Source: a virus
Direction: 5' to 3' (one strand)
Virus record (IMG/VR): IMGVR_UViG_3300031730_000023
Coordinates: 1 to 20,347 of that record
DNA length: 20,347 nucleotides
Position numbers and translations under genes: made by a program. How positions within the stretch are numbered: position 1 is the stretch's first letter; each line of letters begins with the position of its first letter. Below, one piece after another: positions 6,003-12,959 of this stretch. Under the pieces are notes generated by a model that was not told the DNA's origin, did no database searches, and saw nothing but the letters and a program-made list of their open reading frames with translations.

Positions 6003-7742
6003 CTACTTGTGCTTTTTACCGCCACCGAACATTTTTGAGAGGAGGGAGGGGTCGGCCTGAATGGCCTTTTGTTGAAGCTCTTCCTGACTTTTTGCTTTGG
6101 CTTCTGCCTTTTCCATAAGAGTGTCCTCATCCTGGGGATGGGTGAGTCTAATGGTATCCACATCGTCAATCACCCCTAGTTTCTTAAGAGCGAGGGCAAG
6201 TTGCTTGGTGTCTTCCGAGAAAGCGGGGGAGGAAGTGTGGGAGTCCACCTCTACTTTCGCATCGGCGGGAATCATTGAAAGAAGAAATTCGGAACCGTCT
6301 TTAGCTTTATACTGCCTGGCGTCCTTGTGTTGCATCATCTTAAAGGCCAGGTCTCCGACCTCAGCATAATTCCTTTCAATCCTCAGGGCGCGGTCCCGAA
6401 GGTGGGGGGAGGACTGCCTAACCAGGGTATCGGCGTGGGCGGCAGAGCGCACCCCGGCCGAGCCCTCACCCGATAGAGTGGGTTTAAACCCCGCTACTTC
6501 ATCAAACATATCGTCGAGTTTTCCAACGTAGTTAAACAGTTCGGGGGGAATGGTAGGGGCCAAATTTTCAATCTTGGAGCCGGGTTGGGAATCGGTAAAC
6601 CAACCCCCTGGACTATTAAGTGCATTTCTTTCCATCTCTGAAATACCGGTAATACCGGACCCAAACTTAGGGGCCTTTACGGCCAGTTGAATCAATCTAT
6701 CCACATCATCCCAACGTCTGTTAAGATTCTCTTGAAGACCCCCTACGGTATCAAACTCAGAGAATCCCCAGAAATATCCCGTGGTTTTATTCGCACAAAC
6801 TTCCCTAAAGGGTTGTTCCCCCTTTACCCCGCAAAGATTTCTATGCTGGTATTTACCCTCAACGATAATATCCGGCTCAATAAACTGGATGGTCGTCCAG
6901 TCGTCCATCTCATCGTCTTTAATCCATATCTCCTCAAATTTAATTAACTTGGCAATCACTTCCGGGTCGAGGGTTGCAACAGGCCCGGAGAAGAGGGGGA
7001 CGTTCCCTGAATTCGGATTCGCCGTTCCCTGTAAAGTCATGGCGGAGTTTCCTCCGGACCCGTAGGAGAGAACGACCTCTTTCATAAATTCAGATTGTTG
7101 GAATTGAGAGGTGTTGGTGTCCCCACTGACTCCCGCTGTTGCTCTCTCGTAAATATTCTTATAATCAGGATGGTTTGCCAGTTGGATTCTCAACATCGAG
7201 GGGGTTATCCAAGTGGTGTAAGTAAATGCTTCCTGACGGTCAAGTTCTGCAATGTCCTCGCGGAGAACTCCCATATACTTGGCCTGAATAACCGAGCCTT
7301 CGAGGTCGGAAAATATCTCCTCATCCTTTAAAGAACCTTCACCCTTTTTCATAAGAGCTTTAAGCTTCACAAAAGCCTTGCCATCGATAAGGGAATTATC
7401 CACCGCCTCAGCAAAGGTTTCATCTATATTTGAGGTGTGGGTTTCAAAGGTCAGAGCTTTACTCGCTCTCTCTGCTTTAGCGAACCAGGAGGGGTCGTAG
7501 ACGTTTTCATATTTAATCCCGAACCTCACATCGGCGGGACTAAAAAGATAACTGGAGAGTCTATGGATGTGGGAATAACAACGGTTATAAATCACTCTCT
7601 GACCTTGAACAGTGGTTCCTGTATAATAGAGAGATTTATACTTACGGTAAGAGGTGAGCCTTGAAGACCTCGAAGTGGCGCATTCAGAGATAATATCCTT
7701 AACAAAAGGAATAAGCTCTTTTTCGTTAGTGGGTATTCTCAT
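6003..7742 (-). CDS. Portal protein
   Basis: 579 aa, within the range for podovirus-type portals that have no long barrel. It starts MRIPTNEKELIPFVKDIISE, with a helical N-terminus. A central part (residues 258-345) contains FEEIWIKDDEMDDWTTIQFI, then GYFWGFSEFDTVGGLQENLN and the helix RRWDDVDRLIQLAVKAPKF, the order expected of portals: wing, then stem helix region. Residues 408-470 hold the crown-side helices (FDEVAGFKP, GVRSAAHADTLVRQSSPHLR). The C-terminus is charged and coiled-coil-like, then FGGGKKHK. It lies between TerL and scaffold, the classical place. It overlaps the upstream zinc-ribbon gene by ATGA. AGGTAAACG precedes the ATG. Confidence 0.88.
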   Translation of the reverse strand: MRIPTNEKELIPFVKDIISECATSRSSRLTSYRKYKSLYYTGTTVQGQRVIYNRCYSHIHRLSSYLFSPADVRFGIKYENVYDPSWFAKAERASKALTFETHTSNIDETFAEAVDNSLIDGKAFVKLKALMKKGEGSLKDEEIFSDLEGSVIQAKYMGVLREDIAELDRQEAFTYTTWITPSMLRIQLANHPDYKNIYERATAGVSGDTNTSQFQQSEFMKEVVLSYGSGGNSAMTLQGTANPNSGNVPLFSGPVATLDPEVIAKLIKFEEIWIKDDEMDDWTTIQFIEPDIIVEGKYQHRNLCGVKGEQPFREVCANKTTGYFWGFSEFDTVGGLQENLNRRWDDVDRLIQLAVKAPKFGSGITGISEMERNALNSPGGWFTDSQPGSKIENLAPTIPPELFNYVGKLDDMFDEVAGFKPTLSGEGSAGVRSAAHADTLVRQSSPHLRDRALRIERNYAEVGDLAFKMMQHKDARQYKAKDGSEFLLSMIPADAKVEVDSHTSSPAFSEDTKQLALALKKLGVIDDVDTIRLTHPQDEDTLMEKAEAKAKSQEELQQKAIQADPSLLSKMFGGGKKHK

Positions 7743-8245
7743 CGTTTACCTAATCTCTGGTGGAGCATGGCCATGGGGTTTTGAGAACCTGTGTCGGCCA
7801 TATATTGAGAGCGGGCGTTCCCTATGAGAGTATTGGTACTTGGAAAGCCGTGTTGGGCGAAGGTCTGGTCCCACCCGTTAGACCCTACGGGGGTATTGGT
7901 CTCTTTCATGGCTTGTTGGAATTTTCGGGCTTCATTCTCAACTGTCGCCTGGTGGGTAGTTGATCGGACAAGGGCCTCTCCCTTATTAATCCCCTTTGAG
8001 AGGTCTAATTCATGGCCAATCCCATCTACTTGTTCTCTCATATTATCCCGGATAAGCCCTTGAACACGGTCCCTCTGTTTTTTGGTCTCCGAGCCGTATT
8101 CCCTGGCATTACCCTCGTAAATCTTCCCAGTTTGGCCCACTTTACAATTCGGGCACACCGGCAGGCTCATATCATCCATACGGGTAAGACGGGGGATGTG
8201 GGTCTTACACTTGTTGCAGATAAGTATCTGGGATTTCATCTTCAT
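7739..8245 (-). CDS. Zinc-ribbon protein between terminase and portal
   Basis: 168 aa from ATG 8245. Cys10/Cys13 and Cys31/Cys34 form two CxxC knuckles (ICNKCK; VCPNCK), an N-terminal zinc ribbon. The rest is polar and helical (residues 45-120), ending NPMAMLHQRLGKR. Function unknown; a nucleic-acid-binding or packaging-accessory role would fit, because it lies between TerL and portal, and its stop overlaps the portal ATG as ATGA. No Shine-Dalgarno precedes ATG 8245, ATG 8239 or the upstream GTG 8263. The ATG directly follows a copy of the TGTGRTTAAAAT motif, so initiation may be leaderless or controlled by the motif. Confidence 0.7.
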   Translation of the reverse strand: MKMKSQILICNKCKTHIPRLTRMDDMSLPVCPNCKVGQTGKIYEGNAREYGSETKKQRDRVQGLIRDNMREQVDGIGHELDLSKGINKGEALVRSTTHQATVENEARKFQQAMKETNTPVGSNGWDQTFAQHGFPSTNTLIGNARSQYMADTGSQNPMAMLHQRLGKR

Positions 8246-8262
8246 GTGGTTAAAATACCACA
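8245..8262. promoter_or_regulatory. Copy 2 of the TGTGRTTAAAAT motif at a start codon
   Basis: TGTGGT and ACCACA form perfect 6-bp arms around TAAAAT. On the minus strand TATTTT sits 6 bases before ATG 8245, so it could be a -10 box of a leaderless transcript, although no -35 is visible upstream. The operator explanation is equally open. Confidence 0.4.
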
Positions 8263-8284
8263 CTAGAGGGGGGAGGGAAGGGGG

Positions 8285-8563
8285 CTAGTTCAATTTGCGG
8301 GCAGCGTATTCGTTACCCATCAATTTAACGTGTTCAGGGATAATTGCATCTTTAATTTGCTCGGGAGACAGCTTACCCCTATTATATAAATCCATGGCCA
8401 GGGCGTATCCATCGGCCAAGGCTTGCTGGTATACTTCATTGGCTCTTGCTTCTGAGGCTCTCAGGATAAGGCCGTGAAATTGTGTCACTTCATCCTTAAG
8501 GCCGTTGGTTTCTAAGAGACCTACGAAGGATTCAATCTCACGGGCGAGTTGCTCAAGGCTCAA
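8285..8563 (-). CDS. Small helical protein starting with TTG
   Basis: 92 aa, helical and acidic (LEQLAREIESFVGLLETNGL, then GLILRASEARANEVYQQALA). The TTG start at 8563 is chosen because its TTGA overlaps the stop of the preceding 43-aa gene, and AGGA lies about 10 bases upstream. No other usable in-frame start exists before the middle of the frame. Position between terminase and portal genes could suit a small packaging-linked protein, but no terminase small-subunit features (HTH) are evident. Function unknown. Confidence 0.6.
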   Translation of the reverse strand: MSLEQLAREIESFVGLLETNGLKDEVTQFHGLILRASEARANEVYQQALADGYALAMDLYNRGKLSPEQIKDAIIPEHVKLMGNEYAARKLN

Positions 8564-8691
8564 GTTGTTTCAATCCTGTTCAGGGCATCTACAATCTGCT
8601 TTACTGTTTCTGCATCCCGAAAATCGGCAATAACCGTGCCATTGAATACCAGGTGGTAAATTCCGTAGTTGTTAATATAACTATATCTCAT
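8560..8691 (-). CDS. 43-aa protein directly after TerL
   Basis: MRYSYINNYGIYHLVFNGTV, then IADFRDAETVKQIVDALNRIETT. The ATG overlaps the TerL stop as ATGA and its TGA overlaps the next TTG start, so it is locked on both sides into the operon. The composition looks like a folded beta-beta-alpha protein, not a random frame. Function unknown. It is below common length cut-offs and easily missed. Confidence 0.6.
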   Translation of the reverse strand: MRYSYINNYGIYHLVFNGTVIADFRDAETVKQIVDALNRIETT

Positions 8692-10877
8692 CGCCACATC
8701 CTTGAGAGCTCGGCCATTTTCTTTTCCTCATCGTTCGCGTTTAAGGTTGTCGTCACTAGTCTCGTCCACATTTGATTCCTCGCATCCCGTTTAATCGGGT
8801 CGTTTAAATCTGCCTCTAATTGTAAAACCCGCTCATAGGTCTCCCCTCTTTGTAACATCCCAGGTCGAATCGAATCCACCCAGGCTTGAACAGCGAAACC
8901 CCCCGCGAAGACGCGGTCGTCTTTATGTCGGCCCTCGGCCCCAATCGAACTGCCGTTCTGGATAATCTTATGCATTTCTTCCAGCATGGGAACTGAGTTG
9001 ACCATTAACTCACCAGTATAAAACTTATCCCGCATATGCCCCATCATCGTAAGAATGGTCTGGTCGGTACTCTGGGTATGATAAAACCCCCCCGCCCCGT
9101 AAACCCCATCCGGTCTCCTCCAAATAAAGGAGCGGAGTCCTGAGAGGAAGTTGCCAGTAAACAATTCGGGGTTTCTTAAATCTCCCGTCGTATCCCCGGT
9201 TTCCGCAGCGGTAGGAGTAAGAACACCAAGATTACTCAATTGTTTCAAATGTTTAAGTTCCTGAATCACCTGCCAGCCCACCCCGTTCACTTCAAGGTTT
9301 ACCAGTGAGTCTTTATAGAGCCCTCCTAGGAAGGCTAAGACCCAGGCACATTGAGAGGCGGAACTATCAGGACTAGCATACTCCGCCACCTGAACTAACT
9401 TATCGGCATAACAGCGCCAGACAGAGACCACGTTCCTGTCCTTGTGCTCGTTATTCCCATAAGCACTGTCACAGCCGATAACGTACTTGCCTTGAGGGCT
9501 AGGCCGTTGCCAGATTCTAAGCTCAACCTCCGATTTAACATAAGCCTTCTCCAGGGACACTCCCAGTACGTCTTGACCGAGAAAGAACTTGTAGGCTTCA
9601 AATTTAGAGCCGGAATCCGCAATCACCTTGATTCTGTCAGAGACCTTGGTTGAACTAAAGAAGTGGGAACCTGTTAAGACAAAGGCTTCATATTCATGCC
9701 AGGGGTAATTCTGCTCAATCGTCCCCTCCTCAACAGTCCCGGTACTCTGTTTATGTCTGTACCAGGCTAATTGTCCTCTTGTGACCTCATACCCATAAAG
9801 CTCCTTAACAATTTTAATCTTCCCAGCCTCTTCCTCGTTAGGTTCATCCGCCCCGTACTTCTCCATTAAACGAGGCTCGTTATCCAGCGTATAATCCCTC
9901 TTCGCCCACCAGCCGATAAAGATACATCTCTGGGCATGAGGATCATCCCGAGCCTGCTGCCAGCCGTCATAGAACATATTAAAGCCCTCAGCAGTGCTCT
10001 CCCATATCCGTATCCGCCAAGGGTGTTTTTCCGCAAGTGTAGCCCTCAGAGAATCAAACCCCCGCCCATCCCCCCAGGCAGAGACCTCCGTCCCATGACA
10101 CCCCGCAAAGGCACGAGACTTCCCAAGACCCTTACCACCCCTCTTAGTCCCGGCCACAAGGTAATCAAGAACTGACCCATTCGCCAGTTGTAAGTTTGTT
10201 CGGTTATGTAAAGTCTGCTCCGGTCTATAACTCTTAGGCAGACTTTCCAAATACCTCTTTAAAATAATAATCGCCTTCTGCTTGTTATCGTCCGTATCAG
10301 TGACCAACCCATACTGCATCCCCGGATGAACAATTAACCAGAACAAATCAAGAGCCAAACTGATTGTCGTTATCCCCAACTGCCTAGCTTTAAGTATCCA
10401 GAACTCATGGATACCCTCATCAAGACCTTTGCAGACCTCCTTCAAAAATATAAGCTGGGATTCAAATAAGGAGTCCCTTAAAGAGATCCTACCGTAGTCC
10501 TTAGTGTCCACCTGTAATGCTGTAATAAACTCCATAAATAGGTCTAACCACTTGGAACTATTACCATTTGTAGTTACAAGAATATTTTCCTGCGGGGGGG
10601 AGAGAGTTGGGGGGCTCCATCTCTCCTCAGTCAAAGACCCATCAACCTCTTTTAAACTGTTTTGGGTCTGGTCTATACCAATACCCTCTAATACAGGTAA
10701 ACCTGCTGTACGGGCTTCCTGGTCAGCCTGGTATAGCTTAGCCTTATGTTCTTTTTCCTCAGCTAACCTCTTTAATCTCCACCGCCTCTTCTGATTACAT
10801 GAGCGTGAGCATAGGAATTGCTTGGCTTGAGCAGCCTCAAAGTGGCACCCGCATTCCTGGCAGACCTTTAGCTGCAT
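8688..10877 (-). CDS. terL: Terminase large subunit with N-terminal zinc finger
   Basis: 729 aa, the motor that pumps DNA into the capsid and cuts it. Residues 163-171 (KARQLGITT) are the Walker A-like motif; RAFAGCHGTEVSAWGD (255-270, Glu264) fits Walker B; ESTAEG (293-298) fits the coupling motif. The nuclease half has VIGCDSAYG (Asp470), an acidic NLEVNG (Glu529) and HKDDRVFAGG (Asp653/654). The N-terminal 30 residues carry Cys6, Cys9, Cys23 and Cys27 followed by a basic run (QKRRWRLKR), a separate zinc-finger-like module that most TerL proteins lack, and residues 40-105 look like a flexible linker. The length is well above the usual 450-600 aa. No Shine-Dalgarno precedes ATG 10877, and no later start keeps the Walker A with a reasonable N-terminus. 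Confidence 0.92.
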   Translation of the reverse strand: MQLKVCQECGCHFEAAQAKQFLCSRSCNQKRRWRLKRLAEEKEHKAKLYQADQEARTAGLPVLEGIGIDQTQNSLKEVDGSLTEERWSPPTLSPPQENILVTTNGNSSKWLDLFMEFITALQVDTKDYGRISLRDSLFESQLIFLKEVCKGLDEGIHEFWILKARQLGITTISLALDLFWLIVHPGMQYGLVTDTDDNKQKAIIILKRYLESLPKSYRPEQTLHNRTNLQLANGSVLDYLVAGTKRGGKGLGKSRAFAGCHGTEVSAWGDGRGFDSLRATLAEKHPWRIRIWESTAEGFNMFYDGWQQARDDPHAQRCIFIGWWAKRDYTLDNEPRLMEKYGADEPNEEEAGKIKIVKELYGYEVTRGQLAWYRHKQSTGTVEEGTIEQNYPWHEYEAFVLTGSHFFSSTKVSDRIKVIADSGSKFEAYKFFLGQDVLGVSLEKAYVKSEVELRIWQRPSPQGKYVIGCDSAYGNNEHKDRNVVSVWRCYADKLVQVAEYASPDSSASQCAWVLAFLGGLYKDSLVNLEVNGVGWQVIQELKHLKQLSNLGVLTPTAAETGDTTGDLRNPELFTGNFLSGLRSFIWRRPDGVYGAGGFYHTQSTDQTILTMMGHMRDKFYTGELMVNSVPMLEEMHKIIQNGSSIGAEGRHKDDRVFAGGFAVQAWVDSIRPGMLQRGETYERVLQLEADLNDPIKRDARNQMWTRLVTTTLNANDEEKKMAELSRMWR

Positions 10878-11003
10878 GTCGGTAAATGTTTACTGTGATT
10901 TAACATAAGATACATTCTGCGAAGCTCTTCCGGGTGGTTATTAATGTACATGAGGAGATTTATATCAAAGCACCTTGTGTTGCGCAATCACAACATCTAA
11001 ATT
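10878..11003. promoter_or_regulatory. Divergent control region between structural and early blocks
   Basis: This 126-base gap separates the minus-strand packaging/structural genes from the plus-strand genes. GTAAA-TG-TTTAC (10882-10893) lies just before TerL. The palindrome TTGCGCAA (10980-10987) is flanked by TTGTG (10975-10979) and CACAA (10989-10993). A weak plus-strand promoter candidate is TTGTGT with 17-base spacing to TAAATT (10998-11003). No strong minus-strand promoter could be found for TerL. This is the expected place for switch control; all sites are inferred. Confidence 0.4.
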
Positions 11004-11231
11004 ATGGGCATGGGAAATCTAAGTAAATCTAAAGCGGGTGTCAAGGCTTCTTATGAGGGTGTGAGGATGAAAGCTATTTGGCTACCTGAATGCTTGGAGA
11101 GGGAGCTAAAGCTATATGCAGGGCAGAGACTAATGAGGTTAAGGGGGGAATGGGCTAATGAATTACGAGAGCTTGAAGAGTCAGACAGTGGAGAACAACG
11201 GGTGTTGGGATTGGTTGGGGACAGCCACTAA
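11004..11231 (+). CDS. Small ORF before the HNH gene
   Basis: 75 aa, basic, with a helix-rich middle (WLPECLERELKLYAGQRLMR, then GEWANELRELEE). Its last 25 codons overlap the HNH gene in another frame. ATG 11067 (after GAGGGTGTGAGG) is an alternative start, giving 54 aa, and is preferable if the weak promoter ending at 11003 is real. No motif recognised. The helical composition and operon position support it only moderately. Confidence 0.45.
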   Translation: MGMGNLSKSKAGVKASYEGVRMKAIWLPECLERELKLYAGQRLMRLRGEWANELRELEESDSGEQRVLGLVGDSH

Positions 11232-11595
11232 AGAGGGTTATGGAGTAATCTATTTCAACCGCAAAACCCACTTGGTAACCCGTACAATGTGGCTATTGGT
11301 TAATGGCCCTATCCCTGCCGGGTTATTCTGTTGCCATAAATGCGATAGGCCTATTTGTTGTAACCCTGCTCATTTGTTTTTGGGTACGGCTAAAGATAAC
11401 ACTCAAGACTGTATTGCTAAGGGGCGATACAAATCCAATCAATCCCCTATCCGGGTGCGCAAGCTAACTGCTGAACAGGTTAACTCTATCCGCGCGGCTG
11501 TGGGGTTGCAGCGGGATATCGCCTTGGCACATGGGGTTTCAGTTGCCTGCGTGTGCCTCATCCGGGCTGGGAAGCGGAAGCAGCTCACGCGATGA
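11158..11595 (+). CDS. HNH endonuclease with C-terminal HTH
   Basis: 145 aa. Residues 16-82 hold the HNH_3-type layout: CWDW, GYGVIYFN, TMWLLVNGPIPAGLF, then CCHKCDRPICCNPAHLF with His60, Cys62, Cys67/68 and His72, and GTAKDN (DN at 80-81). In relatives a His often precedes the 'xxW' strand; here the segment reads LVTRTMW, so the first His may be replaced. Residues 103-141 (LTAEQVNSIRAAVGLQRDIA, then HGVSVACVCLIRAGKR) are a helix-turn-helix DNA-binding tail common in these nucleases. Such genes are free-standing homing-type nucleases, or assist packaging when next to terminase. It faces away from TerL. A G-rich stretch precedes the ATG. Confidence 0.85.
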   Translation: MNYESLKSQTVENNGCWDWLGTATKEGYGVIYFNRKTHLVTRTMWLLVNGPIPAGLFCCHKCDRPICCNPAHLFLGTAKDNTQDCIAKGRYKSNQSPIRVRKLTAEQVNSIRAAVGLQRDIALAHGVSVACVCLIRAGKRKQLTR

Positions 11596-11628
11596 TTTCC
11601 TTGTGGGCCGCATTCTATAATAAGGCCG

Positions 11629-11648
11629 GTCAGTAGTCAATCACTGAC
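11629..11648. terminator. Inverted repeat between convergent genes
   Basis: GTCAGT (11629-11634) and ACTGAC (11643-11648) form a 6-bp stem with an 8-base loop in the gap between the HNH gene and the convergent 83-aa gene. TTTT at 11655-11658 is 7 bases away, so it would be a weak terminator for the plus strand. No T-run follows on the other strand. An operator role is possible. Confidence 0.3.
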
Positions 11649-11651
11649 GTG

Positions 11652-11668
11652 ACATTTTAATCACAATT
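11652..11668. promoter_or_regulatory. Copy 3 of the TGTGRTTAAAAT motif
   Basis: The reverse complement reads TGTGATTAAAATGTC, matching copies 1 and 2. It lies in the convergent gap between 11595 and 11674. On the plus strand TTTAAT (11656-11661) could be a -10 box, with a poor -35 (TAGTCA) upstream; a promoter here would oppose the 83-aa gene. Confidence 0.3.
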
Positions 11669-11673
11669 CTAAA

Positions 11674-11925
11674 CTATTTGAGGTTGAGTCTGTTCGTCCT
11701 GCGCCTGCGCGGGTGGCCATCTCCATCAAAAATACTCTGCGTCTTAGGGCGTTTGGACGGTTCTTTCCAGCCTGCCTTCTGGTCTTTTATGGAGTTAACA
11801 CCTGCCTGAATATCCCAGAGGGTCTTAATAAGTTCCTCTACCTCGTTATGTGTGGCACGTTCCTTATAATAGGTTTTTGCTTCCCAATCACGGTAAATAT
11901 TAACCGCATATAATATGTGTGCCAT
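11674..11925 (-). CDS. 83-aa protein, possibly leaderless; unknown
   Basis: Hydrophilic, MAHILYAVNIYRDWEAKTYY, with a helix (ATHNEVEELIKTLWDIQAGV) and a basic tail (PRRRRTNRLNLK). It is the only minus-strand gene between 10878 and 20002. The overlapping plus-strand frame is judged a shadow because it is hydrophobic and lacks any initiation signal, whereas this gene has a strong promoter. The ATG lies 6 bases after the -10 box, so the mRNA would have no leader, and no Shine-Dalgarno is present. The position opposite the early genes, with an operator-like repeat over the promoter, suggests a regulator, but no HTH is visible. Function unknown. Confidence 0.6.
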   Translation of the reverse strand: MAHILYAVNIYRDWEAKTYYKERATHNEVEELIKTLWDIQAGVNSIKDQKAGWKEPSKRPKTQSIFDGDGHPRRRRTNRLNLK

Positions 11926-11931
11926 TTGTAT

Positions 11932-11960
11932 ATTCTAAACTTTCATGTTGATTATGTCCA
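11932..11960 (-). promoter_or_regulatory. Sigma70-like promoter of the 83-aa gene
   Basis: TGGACA (11960-11955), 17 bases, TAGAAT (11937-11932): each box matches the consensus at 5 of 6. The expected start coincides with the A of ATG 11925. Confidence 0.6.
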
Positions 11961-11966
11961 CATAAT
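11951..11966. promoter_or_regulatory. Operator-like inverted repeat over the -35 box
   Basis: ATTATGT-CC-ACATAAT: two perfect 7-bp arms with a 2-base centre, covering the -35 box of the 83-aa gene promoter. Its size and symmetry suit a dimeric repressor site. The AT-rich sequence to its right leads to the 12001 gene, so it could control both directions. Confidence 0.5.
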
Positions 11967-12000
11967 ATATTATTGAATCCGTGTACAGAAAGATAACAAC

Positions 12001-12126
12001 ATGGTGACCTATGATGTGGTTGATGAAAACGGGCATATTAGGCTAACCGACCTGACCTCTGCTGAGGCTTATGCCCTGGCTGGGGACTATGAAAAGGTTG
12101 TAGGGAGGTTGAATCTAGGGCTATGA
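12001..12126 (+). CDS. 41-aa protein, unknown
   Basis: MVTYDVVDENGHIRLTDLTS followed by AEAYALAGDYEKVVGRLNLGL. The stop overlaps the next start as ATGA. The composition is that of a small folded domain. There is no clear Shine-Dalgarno and no good promoter, although the AT-rich region with the inverted repeat is just upstream. Function unknown. Confidence 0.55.
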   Translation: MVTYDVVDENGHIRLTDLTSAEAYALAGDYEKVVGRLNLGL

Positions 12127-12389
12127 AAATGGAACGAGCTTTAAAGGCTCTAGTCGAAGAGCAAAATTATACCGTAGTATCTAAAACTGATTTCGTATTG
12201 GCGGCACAGATACTTAAGAACGGTTGGGCAGATTACTCATTTAATGAGGATGAAATCTGGCTTACTCCCACTCCTAAAGGTATAAGATACGCCCTTACCC
12301 TGGGTATTAAATACGATCCTGACTATCAGTCCAAGCAAATGGACAGGTGGCTTAAACTACATGACGAACTCTATTCTAAAAATGAGTAA
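12123..12389 (+). CDS. 88-aa protein, unknown
   Basis: MKMERALKALVEEQNYTVVS, with helical and beta parts and a central IWLTPTPKGIRYALTLGIK. It is coupled to its predecessor by ATGA. ATG 12129 is an alternative start. It overlaps the next gene by 8 bases. No family recognised. Confidence 0.6.
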   Translation: MKMERALKALVEEQNYTVVSKTDFVLAAQILKNGWADYSFNEDEIWLTPTPKGIRYALTLGIKYDPDYQSKQMDRWLKLHDELYSKNE

Positions 12390-12585
12390 TGTTACTCAAT
12401 CTAAACGCGGCGGTAAGCGTATCGGGGCCGGAAGACCTCCTATACACGATGAAGCGATGCCCTTGTTCTCTAAGCGCGTACCTTCCTTCCTCTTACCCTT
12501 GTTAAACGAATTCATCGAATCTGCCCTTAAAGTCAAAAACACCCTTGAATGGGATAACTGGTTGAATAACTGGAGGATTAAATGA
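12382..12585 (+). CDS. Small protein with GG-RIGAGRP motif
   Basis: 67 aa from ATG 12382; the frame is open to an earlier ATG at 12361. RGGKRIGAGRPP near the N-terminus is a motif seen in many short phage and mobile-element proteins, followed by a short helical domain (PSFLLPLLNEFIESALKVKN). Such proteins are often thought to bind nucleic acid; here that is inference. The stop overlaps the following 17-aa frame. Confidence 0.6.
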   Translation: MSNVTQSKRGGKRIGAGRPPIHDEAMPLFSKRVPSFLLPLLNEFIESALKVKNTLEWDNWLNNWRIK

Positions 12586-12635
12586 TGAATAATTATGCTA
12601 ATGAATGTGTTGACACAATCAAAGTAACGGGCTAA
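12582..12635 (+). CDS. 17-aa ORF with strong ribosome site
   Basis: MMNNYANECVDTIKVTG. GGAGG lies 5 bases before the first ATG and 8 before the second, and ATG overlaps the previous stop. The frame runs across the -35 box of the next promoter. It might be translated as a mini-peptide, or the Shine-Dalgarno may serve something lost. Low support. Confidence 0.3.
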   Translation: MMNNYANECVDTIKVTG

Positions 12636-12638
12636 TCT
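12606..12638 (+). promoter_or_regulatory. Sigma70-like promoter with overlapping palindrome
   Basis: TTGACA (12610-12615), 17-base spacer, TAATCT (12633-12638), which keeps the three most conserved -10 bases. The palindrome TGTGT-TG-ACACA (12606-12617) overlaps the -35 box, so repression there would be natural. The likely start is near 12645, before the 12681 gene. Confidence 0.5.
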
Positions 12639-12680
12639 TACTTATGGTTGCAATGACGCAATCGAGAGAAAGAGAAAAAG

Positions 12681-12959
12681 ATGAATAAACAACACACACC
12701 TACCCCTTGGTCTGCTGGTTATATTGATCCAGACCTGCCAGGCGGCTTTATTGAGTCCGCCAATGGCAAGAACGTAGCTATCTACTATGCGGGGCCAGAG
12801 ACTGCTGTTGGTGAAGAGGGTGAGGCCAACGCCGCCTTCATCGTCCGGGCCGCAAACAACCACGAAACCTTGCTAGCGGCTTGTAAGCATGCACTCGCAA
12901 AGTGCGTTGGCGAGCTAGAGCCGATTCGAGCCGCCATCGCCAAAGCGGAGGGCAAATAA
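12681..12959 (+). CDS. HTP-TPW type phage protein
   Basis: 92 aa. It begins MNKQHTPTPWSAGYIDPDL and ends with NAAFIVRAANNHETLLAACK, a frequent arrangement in small phage proteins of proteobacteria with the NA-x-FIVRA-N-H-x-LLAA segment. Function of this family is not known to me. A purine-rich GAGAAAGAGAAAAAG precedes the ATG. It is the first gene after the 12610 promoter. Confidence 0.75.
   Translation: MNKQHTPTPWSAGYIDPDLPGGFIESANGKNVAIYYAGPETAVGEEGEANAAFIVRAANNHETLLAACKHALAKCVGELEPIRAAIAKAEGK

Noticed and set aside
10949-11000. 16-aa frame MRRFISKHLVLRNHNI in the divergent gap
   Set aside because: No ribosome site before its ATG, no coupling to a neighbour, and it runs over the palindromic control sites.
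11713-11913. 66-aa hydrophobic plus-strand frame opposite the 83-aa gene
   Set aside because: No Shine-Dalgarno or promoter of its own. The minus strand has a strong promoter and a hydrophilic, protein-like frame.
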